46,133 bases of DNA, from assembly GCF_029968015.1 (NCBI RefSeq), contig NZ_JASCIS010000057.1, positions 1 through 46,133 of the forward strand, read 5' to 3'. The notes beneath the pieces are model-generated. The model was not told the origin of the DNA and did not search any database. It saw nothing but the letters and a program-made list of their open reading frames with translations. Within the stretch, counting starts at the first letter, position 1; the number at the start of each line of letters is the position of its first letter. The DNA comes from Streptomyces luteolus. GTDB lineage: Bacteria > Actinomycetota > Actinomycetes > Streptomycetales > Streptomycetaceae. Shown piece by piece: positions 1 to 9,813 of the stretch. The translations under genes were made by a program, and so were the position numbers.

Positions 1-1
1 G

Positions 2-874
2 GGCGATGAGAAGGACGCGATCGAGTACGTCAAGTCGCTGCTGTCGTATCTGCCGTCGAACAACCTCTCCGAGCCGCCGGCCTTCCCGGAGGAGGCGGAT
101 CTTCAGACGGGTGATGAGGACCGTGAGCTGGACACGCTGATCCCGGACAGTGCGAACCAGCCCTACGACATGCACACGGTGATCGAACACGTCCTGGACG
201 ACCAGGAGTTCCTGGAGACGCAGGCGATGTTCGCGCCGAACATCGTGACCGGTTTCGGGCGGGTCGAGGGCCATCCGGTGGGTGTGGTGGCGAACCAGCC
301 GATGCAGTTCGCGGGCTGTCTGGACATCGACGCCTCGGAGAAGGCGGCGCGTTTCGTGCGGACCTGCGACGCGTTCAATGTGCCGGTGCTGACGTTCGTG
401 GACGTCCCGGGCTTCTTGCCGGGGGTGGAGCAGGAGCACACCGGGATCATCCGGCGGGGTGCGAAGCTGATCTACGCGTACGCGGAGGCGACGGTTCCGC
501 TGATCACGATCATCACGCGCAAGGCGTTCGGCGGGGCGTACGACGTGATGGGCTCCAAGCATCTCGGCGCGGATCTGAATCTGGCCTGGCCGACGGCGCA
601 GATCGCGGTGATGGGCGCGCAGGGCGCGGTCAACATCCTGCACCGGCGCACGATCGCGGCGGCCGAGGAGTCCGAGCGCGAGGAGGTGCGCGCGCGGCTG
701 ATCCAGGAGTACGAGGACACGCTCCTGAACCCGTACACGGCGGCCGAACGCGGCTACATCGACGCGGTCGTGATGCCGTCCGAGACCCGCCGCCACATCG
801 TCCGCGGACTGCGCACGCTGCGCAGCAAGCGGGAGTCCCTGCCGCCCAAGAAGCACGGCAACATCCCCCTGTAG
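2..874 (+). CDS. pccB: Acyl-CoA (propionyl-CoA) carboxylase beta subunit, 5' truncated
   Basis: The open frame enters from the left edge, so only the C-terminal ~290 residues are present. This is the carboxyltransferase subunit that moves CO2 from carboxybiotin to propionyl- or acetyl-CoA, giving methylmalonyl- or malonyl-CoA. Visible family features are the FVDVPGFLPG stretch, the IITRKAFGGAYDVMGSKHL active-site segment, a WPTAQIAVMGAQGAV stretch, and the basic C-terminus ending KKHGNIPL, all typical of AccB/PccB. It sits directly before an epsilon-subunit gene, and the biotin-bearing alpha subunit lies at 7122. Substrate preference (propionyl versus acetyl) is inferred from gene order and similarity, not proven. 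The internal ATG at 170 is not the true start, because conserved sequence continues upstream of it. Confidence 0.95.
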   Translation, partial: GDEKDAIEYVKSLLSYLPSNNLSEPPAFPEEADLQTGDEDRELDTLIPDSANQPYDMHTVIEHVLDDQEFLETQAMFAPNIVTGFGRVEGHPVGVVANQPMQFAGCLDIDASEKAARFVRTCDAFNVPVLTFVDVPGFLPGVEQEHTGIIRRGAKLIYAYAEATVPLITIITRKAFGGAYDVMGSKHLGADLNLAWPTAQIAVMGAQGAVNILHRRTIAAAEESEREEVRARLIQEYEDTLLNPYTAAERGYIDAVVMPSETRRHIVRGLRTLRSKRESLPPKKHGNIPL

Positions 875-931
875 ACCCGTGCACCTGGAGACCCGTAGAC
901 CTGTAGACCCGTGGACCAGTCAGGAGGACCG

Positions 932-1150
932 ATGATCAAGGTCGTACGGGGCAACCCGACCCCCGAGGAGCTGGCCGCCGCGTTGGCGGTGGTGCAGGCG
1001 CGGAGCGCCGCGCTGGCGTCCGATGGCGCGGGGGCGGAGGGTTCCGCCCCCGCGCCATCGGACGCGTGGTCCGACCCGGCGCGGGTGGCCCGCCACCGCC
1101 TGCCGCAGCCGGGGCCGTCGTCCTGGGCCCGCACGTACTGGCCCGGCTAG
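932..1150 (+). CDS. pccE: Acyl-CoA carboxylase epsilon subunit
   Basis: A 72-residue protein beginning MIKVVRGNPTPEELAAALAVV, the hallmark N-terminus of actinobacterial AccE/PccE epsilon subunits, and ending WARTYWPG, the usual end of the family. The subunit binds the beta hexamer and stimulates the holoenzyme with the alpha chain. The middle (SDGAGAEGSAPAPSDA) is low complexity and looks disordered. The ATG at 932 is preceded by AGGAGG at 922-927, which favours it over the in-frame GTG at 911. The gap to the beta gene is 57 bp, so the two are very probably one operon. Confidence 0.93.
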   Translation: MIKVVRGNPTPEELAAALAVVQARSAALASDGAGAEGSAPAPSDAWSDPARVARHRLPQPGPSSWARTYWPG

Positions 1151-1161
1151 GGCGTTCTTCT

Positions 1162-1386
1162 CCCCTGCCCGCCCCTTCACGAAAGCTTGCAGCAGCTTCG
1201 GGGGCTACGCCCCCGGACCCCTGCTCCGTCGTTCGGCTGCCACGCCGCCGTAGCTGGTCGCGCAGTTCCCCGCGCCCCTGAAAACCAGCCCGTCCGGCGT
1301 TTGAGGACGAGCCCGAAGGGCGATCGGGGTCCGGGGCGGAGCCCCGGGAGCTGTCCGCAGGACTTCAGGGAAGGGGCGGGGAGGGG
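1162..1386. repeat. Dispersed GC-rich palindromic element, locus A
   Basis: This non-coding stretch lies between convergent genes. It carries the modules of a family seen six times in the window: an outer box like CCCCTGCCCGCCCC at the left, its inverted partner GGGGCGGGGAGGGG at the right, the core CGCGCAGTTCCCCGCGCCCC (1259-1278), and a GTCCGGCGTTTGAGGACGAG box. The right end touches the stop codon of the SGNH hydrolase gene. It can fold into several long hairpins and may serve as a two-way terminator. Confidence 0.75.
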
Positions 1387-2613
1387 CTAGAGCACGCGGG
1401 CCAGCTCCCGCGCCATCCGCGCATACCCCGCATCGTTCGGATGCAGCGCGTCCCCGGAGTCGTACTCCGAAGCCAGCCGATCCGGATCGGACTTCGCGGC
1501 CAGCGCCTTGTCGAAGTCGACGTACGCGTCGTACTCACCGGACGTGCGGATCCAGTCGTTGACCTCGTCACTGACGCGCGCCGCGTGCGGACCCCAGTGG
1601 TCGGAGCCCTTCAGGGGCAGCAGCGTCGCGCCGACCACCCGGACTCCGCGCGCACGCGCCTGGCGGATCAACTCCCGGTGCCCGGCGATCAGTTCGCGGG
1701 CGGAGACGACCGGCGCCGGATGGAACGTCGGCCGGTCGTGCCCCTGCGCGTGGGCCTCGCTGAAGCCGATGTCGTTGAGGCCCTGGAGGACCACGGCCGT
1801 GGCGACGCCGGGCTGGTCCAGGACGTCCCGGGCGAAGCGCGCCGTGCCGCGTTCGCCGTACCAGGACGAGTCGTTGAGGACGAGGTTGCCGCCGATGCCC
1901 GCGTTGAGCACCGGCCCCTCGACGCGTTCGGCGAGCGCGTCGGACCAGCGGCGGTCGGCGCCCGGGGTGGAGCCGAAGCCGTCGGTGACGGAGTCCCCGA
2001 AGAGCACCACCGCGCCCGGGCCGGGCGCACCCCCGGCGACGTCGACCCCCGCGAGGTAGTACCAGGACTCGGTCCGCTCGGTGAACGCGTCGCCCGACAC
2101 GGCGTCCAGCCGGTCGCCCTCGGCCCGGTAGGAGTCCGTGAAGCCCTGCGCGTGGAACGTGGCGGGTCCGGTCGTACCCGCGAAGTACAGCGTGACCGCC
2201 ACCGGCTCGCCCCTGCCGAGCGGGAGTCGGACCGCGTCACTGGCGATCCGGCCGTACGCGGGGATCTCGGCCGAGCGCGCCCCGCCGAACGTGAGCCGCC
2301 CGACCGTGCCGGGCTCGACGGCCGCGCCGCCCGCGCCTCGGGCCACGGTGGCCCCGGTGATCCGCAGCGGCGCCGTGCCGTACGCGTTCGACAGCCGGAC
2401 GCGGATCTCGTCGCCGGCGTGGGTGACGCGGACGATCTGACGCACGCTCTGGTGCGAGAAGCCCTGCTGCGACCAGTTCGGCGTGAAGCCGGTGCTGGGC
2501 GACTGCGGCGCGGCGGTCCAAGCGGCGGCCCAATCCTGCTGCGGGTTGACGAGGTCCCGCATGACGACGTCCTGCATGACGAGGTTCTGCATCACAAGAT
2601 CCCTATCTCTCAT
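1387..2613 (-). CDS. SGNH/GDSL-family hydrolase
   Basis: A 408-residue SGNH hydrolase, probably an esterase or lipase acting on an ester or acetyl group. The four SGNH blocks are visible: FGDSVTDG (Ser208), GIGGN (Asn243), QGLND (Asn280) and DALHPND (Asp388, His391). An N-terminal beta-rich domain (residues ~28-180, from WAAAWTAAPQ) precedes the catalytic fold, as in two-domain actinobacterial members. There is no signal peptide, although homologues are often secreted. The first 22 residues are a near-repeat, (VMQNL)(VMQDV)(VMRDL), with methionines at 1, 8, 13 and 18, so the start is uncertain; ATG at 2592 has a better purine-rich tract upstream. Its stop codon abuts repeat element A. Confidence 0.85.
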   Translation of the reverse strand: MRDRDLVMQNLVMQDVVMRDLVNPQQDWAAAWTAAPQSPSTGFTPNWSQQGFSHQSVRQIVRVTHAGDEIRVRLSNAYGTAPLRITGATVARGAGGAAVEPGTVGRLTFGGARSAEIPAYGRIASDAVRLPLGRGEPVAVTLYFAGTTGPATFHAQGFTDSYRAEGDRLDAVSGDAFTERTESWYYLAGVDVAGGAPGPGAVVLFGDSVTDGFGSTPGADRRWSDALAERVEGPVLNAGIGGNLVLNDSSWYGERGTARFARDVLDQPGVATAVVLQGLNDIGFSEAHAQGHDRPTFHPAPVVSARELIAGHRELIRQARARGVRVVGATLLPLKGSDHWGPHAARVSDEVNDWIRTSGEYDAYVDFDKALAAKSDPDRLASEYDSGDALHPNDAGYARMARELARVL

Positions 2614-2719
2614 CGGGGAGCCCTAACGGGTCTTGAGTTCCCTTAAGGCGCTCCGTACGGTAGCACCACACCTCGCACTAAAGGAACTGCGTTCCCGTTT
2701 AATTGGGTGAGGGCTCAAC

Positions 2720-2735
2720 TGAGTACGCGTACTCA
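2720..2735. promoter_or_regulatory. Perfect 16-bp palindrome TGAGTACGCGTACTCA
   Basis: A perfect inverted repeat without spacer, 36 bp before the ATG of the small membrane peptide at 2772. Its length and symmetry suit a dimeric DNA-binding protein. It occurs once in this window. A second weak inverted repeat, GGAAC-tgc-GTTCC, lies at 2683-2695. No regulator can be named from the sequence. Confidence 0.6.
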
Positions 2736-2771
2736 GGCGCCCCCGCCCCCGCAGCCGCGACCATCGACCTC

Positions 2772-2900
2772 ATGCTCTGGTCCGACCCGAAAGACGAGCC
2801 ACCGGAGGAACTCCGGGAAACTCAGGCGATGTTGAGGCGCGCCGGGCTCGTCCTCGCCCTCGCGATGATCCTGGCGATGCTCGTCCTCGGCGCACCCTGA
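2772..2900 (+). CDS. Small single-pass membrane peptide, function unknown
   Basis: A 42-residue peptide starting MLWSDPKDEPPEELRETQAML. An acidic, charged N-terminal half is followed by one hydrophobic segment (residues ~26-41) running to the C-terminus, so it is probably a tail-anchored or single-span membrane peptide. From memory, short proteins starting MLWSDP are conserved in streptomycetes, but I know no function. The frame stays open upstream to a TTG at 2703, but that start would put the 2720-2735 palindrome inside the coding region; ATG 2772 is therefore preferred. It runs in the same direction as the penicillin-binding protein gene, 104 bp further on. Confidence 0.6.
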   Translation: MLWSDPKDEPPEELRETQAMLRRAGLVLALAMILAMLVLGAP

Positions 2901-3004
2901 CCGGGACCGCCCCCGGCACGGCCCGCGGGCACCGGCGCAACCAAGGGGCCGTACCCTTCGTCCTACTTCCTCGGGATGGACAGATCGAAAGGGTTCGGTA
3001 GCCG

Positions 3005-4471
3005 GTGAACAGGCCACTGCGGCACATAGCCGTGTTCTGCGGGCTGCTCGTGCTCGCACTGCTGATACGCGCCAACTGGATCCAGTACGCGCAGAGCGAG
3101 CCGCTCGCCAAGCACGAGAAGAACCGGCGCGTGTCCATCGAGCGGTACGCGAAGGAGCGCGGCAACATCATCGTCGCCGGCAAGCCGATCACCGGCTCGA
3201 AGGCGGTCGAGGGCACGGACTTCAAGTACAAGCGCACCTTCAAGGACGGCGCGATGTACGCCCCGGTCACCGGGTACGCCTCACAGGCCTTCGGCGCCAA
3301 CCAGCTGGAGGCGCTCAACGACGAACTGCTCTCCGGCACCGACGACCGGCTGTTCCTGAAGAACACCCTCAACATGTTCACCAACGACAAGCCGCGCGGC
3401 GGCGACGTCGTCACCACCATCGACCCGGCCGCGCAGAAGGCCGCCTACGAGGGCCTCGGCGACCTCAAGGGCGGCGTCGCGGCGCTCGACCCCGACACGG
3501 GCCGTGTCCTCGCCCTCGCCTCCACGCCGTCGTACGACCCGTCCACGTTCGCGGGCATGTCCGAGAAGGACTCGAAGGCCTGGCAGAAGCTCAACAAGGA
3601 CAAGGACAAGCCGCTCCTCAACCGGGCCCTCAAGGAGACCTACGCGCCCGGCTCGACCTTCAAGGTGCTCACCGCGGCCGCCGCCATCGAGTCCGGCCGG
3701 GTCAGCGACATCAACGCCCCCACGGACACCCCCGAGCCGTGGACGCTGCCGGACACCAGGACCGAGCTGCCGAACCTGAACAAGAGCGGCGTCTGCGAGA
3801 ACGCTTCGCTCAAGGTCGCCATGCAGTACTCCTGCAACACCGTCTTCGCCAAGCTCGCCGCCGAGATCGGCAAGGACGAGATGCGCGAGACCGCCGAGAA
3901 GTTCGGCTTCAACAACGGCGAACTGGACATTCCGGTACGGGCCGGCAAGTCCATCTACCCGACCGACATCAACAGGCCGCAGACCGCCCTCACCGGCATC
4001 GGCCAGGGCTCCCTGACCGCCAGTCCGCTGCAGATCGCCATGATCGCCTCCGCCATCGCCAACGACGGCAAGCTGATGGAGCCGCACATGATCGACGAGC
4101 TGCGCGGCCCGGACACGGACATTCTGGAGAAGACCGACCCCAAGGAGATGGCGCAGCCCATCTCCGCGGAGACCGCGGACAAGGTCCGCGAGGCCATGGT
4201 CTTCACCGCCGAGCAGGGATCGGGACAGCCCGCCCTGATCGACGGCATCGAGGTCGGCGCCAAGACCGGCACGGCCCAGCACGGCGTCGACAACAAGCTG
4301 CCGCCGTACGCCTGGTTCATCTCGTACGGGAAGAACGCGGAGGGCAAGAAGGTCGCCGTGGCCGTCTTCGTCGACCCGGGGCAGGACATTCCGCGCGACC
4401 AGATCGCGGGCGGCAAGCTCGGCGGTCCGATCGCGAAGGCGGTCATGGAGGCCGTCCTGAAGAAGGGCTGA
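3005..4471 (+). CDS. Class B penicillin-binding protein (D,D-transpeptidase)
   Basis: A 488-residue PBP2/PbpA-type transpeptidase that cross-links peptidoglycan outside the membrane. A single N-terminal membrane anchor (residues ~7-25) is followed by the dimerisation domain and a transpeptidase domain with all three motifs: STFK at 217-220 (nucleophile Ser217), SCN at 276-278 and KTGT at 420-423. The length matches the short PbpA-like class without PASTA repeats. ATG 3005 is in frame with the membrane anchor. The stop is followed by a strong hairpin (4497-4541), which separates it from maf. Confidence 0.93.
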   Translation: MNRPLRHIAVFCGLLVLALLIRANWIQYAQSEPLAKHEKNRRVSIERYAKERGNIIVAGKPITGSKAVEGTDFKYKRTFKDGAMYAPVTGYASQAFGANQLEALNDELLSGTDDRLFLKNTLNMFTNDKPRGGDVVTTIDPAAQKAAYEGLGDLKGGVAALDPDTGRVLALASTPSYDPSTFAGMSEKDSKAWQKLNKDKDKPLLNRALKETYAPGSTFKVLTAAAAIESGRVSDINAPTDTPEPWTLPDTRTELPNLNKSGVCENASLKVAMQYSCNTVFAKLAAEIGKDEMRETAEKFGFNNGELDIPVRAGKSIYPTDINRPQTALTGIGQGSLTASPLQIAMIASAIANDGKLMEPHMIDELRGPDTDILEKTDPKEMAQPISAETADKVREAMVFTAEQGSGQPALIDGIEVGAKTGTAQHGVDNKLPPYAWFISYGKNAEGKKVAVAVFVDPGQDIPRDQIAGGKLGGPIAKAVMEAVLKKG

Positions 4472-4496
4472 CGCCCTCTCGGCACCCACGGACCGG

Positions 4497-4541
4497 GCGC
4501 CCCACGAACCCTCTCGCTCGGGGAGGGAGTTCGTGGGGCGC
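4497..4541. terminator. Hairpin terminator after the penicillin-binding protein gene
   Basis: Perfect 13-bp stem, GCGCCCCACGAAC (4497-4509) with GTTCGTGGGGCGC (4529-4541), and a 19-nt loop. There is no U-tract, which is normal for streptomycete terminators. Confidence 0.75.
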
Positions 4542-4563
4542 TTGACGTCGATACCCTCTCCCC

Positions 4564-5181
4564 ATGACCGATCAGCGCCGCCGCCTCGTCCTCGCCTCCC
4601 AGTCCCCCGCCCGGCTCGGGCTGCTCCGCCAGGCCGGACTCGAACCCGAGGTGATCGTCAGCGGGGTGGACGAGGACGCGCTCTCCGCGCCCACCCCCGC
4701 CGAACTGGCCCGCGTCCTGGCCGAGGCCAAGGCGAGCGCGGTCGCCGGGCGTGCGGAGGCCGCGGGCGCCCTGGTCGTCGGCTGCGACTCGGTGCTCGAA
4801 CTCGACGGCGAGGCGCTCGGCAAGCCCGCCGACGCCGAGGAGGCCACCGCCCGCTGGAAGTCGATGCGCGGCCGCGCGGGCGTGCTGCAGACCGGGCACT
4901 GCGTGATCGACACGGCCACGGGACGCCGCACCTCGGCCACCGCCTCCACCACAGTCCGCTTCGGGGAGCCGTCCGACGCGGAGATCGCCGCGTACGTCGC
5001 GAGCGGTGAACCCCTGTACGTGGCAGGGGCGTTCACGCTCGACGGCCGCTCGGCGCCGTTCATCGACGGCATCGAGGGCGACCACGGCAACGTCATCGGC
5101 CTCAGCCTGCCGCTGCTGCGCAAGCTGCTCGCGGAGCTCGGCGTCGGCATCACCGAGCTGTGGAGCCCGGCCGCCTCCTGA
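4564..5181 (+). CDS. maf: Maf-family nucleoside triphosphate pyrophosphatase
   Basis: A 205-residue Maf/YceF/YhdE protein that hydrolyses non-canonical or methylated nucleoside triphosphates to the monophosphate and pyrophosphate, a house-cleaning role. Family motifs are the N-terminal LVLASQSPARLGLL phosphate-binding stretch, a central GCDSVLELDGEALGKP, and the C-terminal EGDHGNVIGLSLPLL segment. The length is normal. ATG 4564 gives the canonical start MTDQRRRLVLASQSP. The next gene begins 107 bp downstream on the same strand. Confidence 0.9.
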   Translation: MTDQRRRLVLASQSPARLGLLRQAGLEPEVIVSGVDEDALSAPTPAELARVLAEAKASAVAGRAEAAGALVVGCDSVLELDGEALGKPADAEEATARWKSMRGRAGVLQTGHCVIDTATGRRTSATASTTVRFGEPSDAEIAAYVASGEPLYVAGAFTLDGRSAPFIDGIEGDHGNVIGLSLPLLRKLLAELGVGITELWSPAAS

Positions 5182-5288
5182 CCGGCCGTCTCCGGGGTGG
5201 CCGACCTCCCGGTCACCCCCTCACCCCCTGGATCCGGGTGCGGATAACATCCTCGGGCCAACCGCGTCGCACGTTCCGGGGGAGAAAG

Positions 5289-6224
5289 ATGAGCAACTCG
5301 TTCGGCCCGCCCGAGGGCCAGTTCGGCCCGCCTCAGGGTCCGCCGGGACCGCCGCAGGGCGGCTCGGGCTTCGGACCCCCGCAAGGCCCTCCGCAAGGCC
5401 CTCCGCAGGGACCCCCGCAAGGCCCTCCGCCCGGCGCGCCGTTCGGCGGCCCGCCGCAGGGGCCGTTCCCGCCTCCGCCGCCGCGCCGCAACAACAACGC
5501 GGGGCTCGTCATCGGCATCGTCGGCACGCTGGTGCTCGCCCTGATCGTGGTCGGCGGACTCGCCTTCTGGTTCTTCGTACCCGGGAGCAGTGGCAGCAAC
5601 AGCTCGTCCGACGCCCCCAGCGCCTCCGCCACCGACAGCACCTCCGGCACGTCCGGCTCCGGCGGCCTCGACTCCAAGCCCGGCACCGACGCCACCTCGG
5701 CCGCCCCCGACCCGACCGAGAGCGCCTTCAAGGACGTCACATCCGGCGACTGCCTGCCCCTGTGGGACACCGGCCACGGCGGTACGAGCACCGTCGAGTG
5801 GAGCTCCGAGCAGCCCCCGGACCCGGTCTCCTGCAAGAGCGACGACGCCCTGGTCCAGGTCACCGGCACCTCCGGCAGCTGCGACAGCGGTACGAACCAG
5901 GCCACCTGGACGTACTCCTCGCCCAGCTCGGGCGAGACCACCCGGCTCTGCCTCTCGCGGGTCTACCACAAGGGCGGCTGCTTCCTGGCCAACCAGAGCA
6001 ACGGCAAGATCACCGGCATGGGCCCGATGACCGCCGTGGACTGCACGGCCAAGAAGGTGCCCAGCTCGTACAACCAGATCATGCACATCACGGGCGTCTA
6101 CAACACGTCCAAGGGCACCGACGCCAGCCTCTGCCGACGCGTGCAGAACGACCAGACGACGTACTGGTCCTGGACCGTGGACGACGGCGACACCCTGCTC
6201 TGCACGATGGTCTACCAGGGCTGA
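5289..6224 (+). CDS. Proline-rich single-pass membrane protein with extracytoplasmic domain
   Basis: A 311-residue protein. Residues 1-67 are a Pro/Gly/Gln-rich cytoplasmic region with repeated PPQGPPQ units, encoded by near-tandem DNA repeats (5380-5425). One membrane helix follows at ~71-93 (GLVIGIVGTLVLALIVVGGLAFWFF), then a Ser/Thr/Gly/Asp linker to ~150, then a Cys-containing domain with at least six cysteines. The layout (proline-rich tail, one helix, disulfide-rich outer domain) is common in streptomycete membrane proteins of unknown role. ATG 5289 follows the good ribosome binding site GGGGGAGAAAG. Confidence 0.82.
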   Translation: MSNSFGPPEGQFGPPQGPPGPPQGGSGFGPPQGPPQGPPQGPPQGPPPGAPFGGPPQGPFPPPPPRRNNNAGLVIGIVGTLVLALIVVGGLAFWFFVPGSSGSNSSSDAPSASATDSTSGTSGSGGLDSKPGTDATSAAPDPTESAFKDVTSGDCLPLWDTGHGGTSTVEWSSEQPPDPVSCKSDDALVQVTGTSGSCDSGTNQATWTYSSPSSGETTRLCLSRVYHKGGCFLANQSNGKITGMGPMTAVDCTAKKVPSSYNQIMHITGVYNTSKGTDASLCRRVQNDQTTYWSWTVDDGDTLLCTMVYQG

Positions 6225-6238
6225 TCTCTTCGCAGGGC

Positions 6239-6300
6239 GATCAGGTCTCTGCGCAGGGCGATCAGGTCTCCGCGCAGGCCGATCAGGTCTCTTCGCAGCC
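6239..6300. repeat. 21-bp tandem repeat between convergent genes
   Basis: Three near-identical copies of a 21-bp unit beginning GATCAGGTCTC (6239, 6260, 6281), with a shortened copy at 6222-6238 that overlaps the stop region of the upstream gene. The array fills the space between two convergent genes. Confidence 0.75.
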
Positions 6301-6303
6301 GAC

Positions 6304-6765
6304 TCAGGCGGGGTTCGGGCCGTTCACGGCGGCGGTCGCCTGCGTACCGTCCGAACCCTCCTCGTCCGCCCCGGCGCCCTTCCCGTACGCGACCAACGTC
6401 AGTACGAGCAGGCCGAGTACGACCATCAGGAACGCGAAGGCCGTCCAGCCCACCAGGCCCACGGAGAACGCGCCGAGCACCGCGTGCAGCACCGCGGCCG
6501 AGATCAGCAGGACGCGGCCGACGCCGCCGGGTGCCCGGTCGCGTACGCCCGTACGCAGCAACACCAGGCCGCACAGCAGGAGATAGAGCCCCATCAGGCC
6601 GCCCGCCACCCACGAGCCGACGGTCATCGCGTGCGGATCAAGGCCGGCCAGGGACATCTTCTGGTTGTCCACGACCAGCCCCAGGAACCAGTTCAGCCAC
6701 GCGATGCCGGCCGCTTCCACGACGAGCACGAGCGCGGCCACCAAGGCCACCGGTCTGCGCGCCAC
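6304..6765 (-). CDS. Four-helix integral membrane protein, function unknown
   Basis: A 153-residue hydrophobic protein with four predicted membrane helices (approximately residues 5-30, 50-72, 83-105 and 107-128) and a short acidic, Ala/Gly-rich C-terminal tail. No catalytic motif is visible. It is encoded opposite to and convergent with the proline-rich membrane protein; the 21-bp tandem array lies between them. Start ATG 6765 gives MARRPVALVAALVLVVEAAG, which enters the first helix at once. Similar small proteins are widespread in Streptomyces next to the carboxylase alpha subunit gene, but I cannot give a role. Confidence 0.75.
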   Translation of the reverse strand: MARRPVALVAALVLVVEAAGIAWLNWFLGLVVDNQKMSLAGLDPHAMTVGSWVAGGLMGLYLLLCGLVLLRTGVRDRAPGGVGRVLLISAAVLHAVLGAFSVGLVGWTAFAFLMVVLGLLVLTLVAYGKGAGADEEGSDGTQATAAVNGPNPA

Positions 6766-7121
6766 CGCGCCCCACCCACTTCCCCACGCCGTTACCCCCG
6801 GTAGGTCCGAGGGCGCCGCAAACGCTACTAACGGGTAAACCGCGGGACAAGACTCCGCGGAGGGGCAAAGATTGCTACCGCCATTCGTAGGGACTCCACA
6901 AAGAAACCAGATCGGCCCTTGCTCTCGCAGACAGAGACCTGCGCCACACCGTCCCGTTACTGTGCGGTTCAGGATCCCGTCGTACCGTGGTGCGACAAGG
7001 GATTTCGGGACTCGAGCGCCCCTCGAATAACGCTCCGTGTGGGCAAGCTCACTATTGGGGACGGGTCGATACGCCGTGTCGGCAGTCCCTAAACTCAGCT
7101 TGTTTCAAGGAGGGAGCCAAC
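6766..7121. promoter_or_regulatory. Non-coding leader and promoter region of the carboxylase alpha subunit gene
   Basis: 356 bp without a credible gene between two divergent starts. AT-richer patches occur at 6825-6910. The only clear element is the ribosome binding site AAGGAGGGAG just before GTG 7122. A TAAACT at ~7091 could be a -10 element, but no convincing -35 partner is seen, so promoters cannot be placed with confidence. Confidence 0.5.
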
Positions 7122-8894
<1,773 letters not shown>

Positions 8895-8908
8895 CGTCCG
8901 AGACGCGC

Positions 8909-8955
8909 GTACGACGAAGGGCTCCCGGTTCCGTACCGGGAGCCCTTCGTCGTAC
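8909..8955. terminator. Strong hairpin terminator after the carboxylase alpha subunit gene
   Basis: Perfect 21-bp stem (8909-8929 with 8935-8955) around a 5-nt loop, TCCGT. This is the most stable simple hairpin in this part of the window. Confidence 0.88.
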
Positions 8956-9057
8956 CCACGCGCCCCTGGGTGCGTCCGGTGACCGGCCGTTCGCGCACCG
9001 TACGGGGTGGCATCCTGGAAGCAGACCAGGGCCGAGGGGCCAGGGAGGACGGCTGTG

Positions 9058-9660
9058 ATGACGACCAGCACCGGGCGAACCGGCGCGGTGCCCGCCGCGG
9101 CGCGTCCGATGCGTGCGGATGCGCGGCGCAACTACGACCGGCTGCTCGCCGAGGGCCGTGCCGCGTTCGCCGAGCACGGCACGGACGCGTCCCTGGAGGA
9201 CATCGCGCGCCGCGCGGGCGTCGGGATCGGCACGCTGTACCGGCACTTCCCGAACCGGCAGGCGCTGCTGAGCGCGGTCTTCGAGGACGCGGTGCGCGCG
9301 CTGCTCACCCGCTCGCGCGAGCTGCTCGACGACCCGCAGCCGTGCGCCGCGCTCGTGGAGTGGCTGCGGGCGCTCGTGACGCACGCGGGCGAGTACCGCG
9401 GCCTGTCCCGGGCCCTCATGTCGGTCTCGCGGGACGACAGTTCGGCCCTGGCGCGGTGCAGCGCGCCGATGCGCGAGGCGGGCGGCGCCCTGCTCGTACG
9501 GGCGCAGGAGGCCGGGTCGGTGCGCTCGGACATCACGATCGGCGATCTGCTCCAGCTGACCAACGCGATCGCGCTGGCCGCTGAAGAGACGCCGGGGGAC
9601 CCGGAGTTGGCGGATCGGTTGCTGATGCTTACGCTGCGCGGGCTCAAGTCGGGTACGTAG
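9058..9660 (+). CDS. TetR/AcrR-family transcriptional regulator
   Basis: A 200-residue TetR-type repressor. The DNA-binding domain is at residues ~17-65, with the family signature ASLEDIARRAGVGIGTLYRHFPNRQALLSAVF. The remainder is an all-helical ligand-binding and dimerisation domain whose ligand cannot be told. ATG 9058 (or the adjoining GTG 9055) lies 6-9 nt after AGGGAGG. It has no obvious divergent partner gene; its target may be itself or distant. It ends facing the DeoR gene, with a fragment of the dispersed element between them. Confidence 0.9.
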   Translation: MTTSTGRTGAVPAAARPMRADARRNYDRLLAEGRAAFAEHGTDASLEDIARRAGVGIGTLYRHFPNRQALLSAVFEDAVRALLTRSRELLDDPQPCAALVEWLRALVTHAGEYRGLSRALMSVSRDDSSALARCSAPMREAGGALLVRAQEAGSVRSDITIGDLLQLTNAIALAAEETPGDPELADRLLMLTLRGLKSGT

Positions 9661-9700
9661 GCTTACGTGGACCGATCGGCGCCGTCGACCTGCGCGCCCT

Positions 9701-9744
9701 CGATCGCCCTTCGGGCTCGTCCTCAAGCGCCGGACGGGCTGATA
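9701..9744. repeat. Fragment of the dispersed element, locus B
   Basis: A short piece carrying only the GGGCTCGTCCTCAAGCGCC-GGACGGGCTGAT module, which is the reverse complement of the box at loci A and C. It lies between convergent tetR and deoR genes. The rest of the 9661-9813 gap shows nothing recognisable. Confidence 0.6.
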
Positions 9745-9813
9745 TTGCCGACCGTGGCCGACAGCGCCGCCCTGCGACGCCGCACAACAAGCAAGCAGCA
9801 GAAGGCAGTAGAT

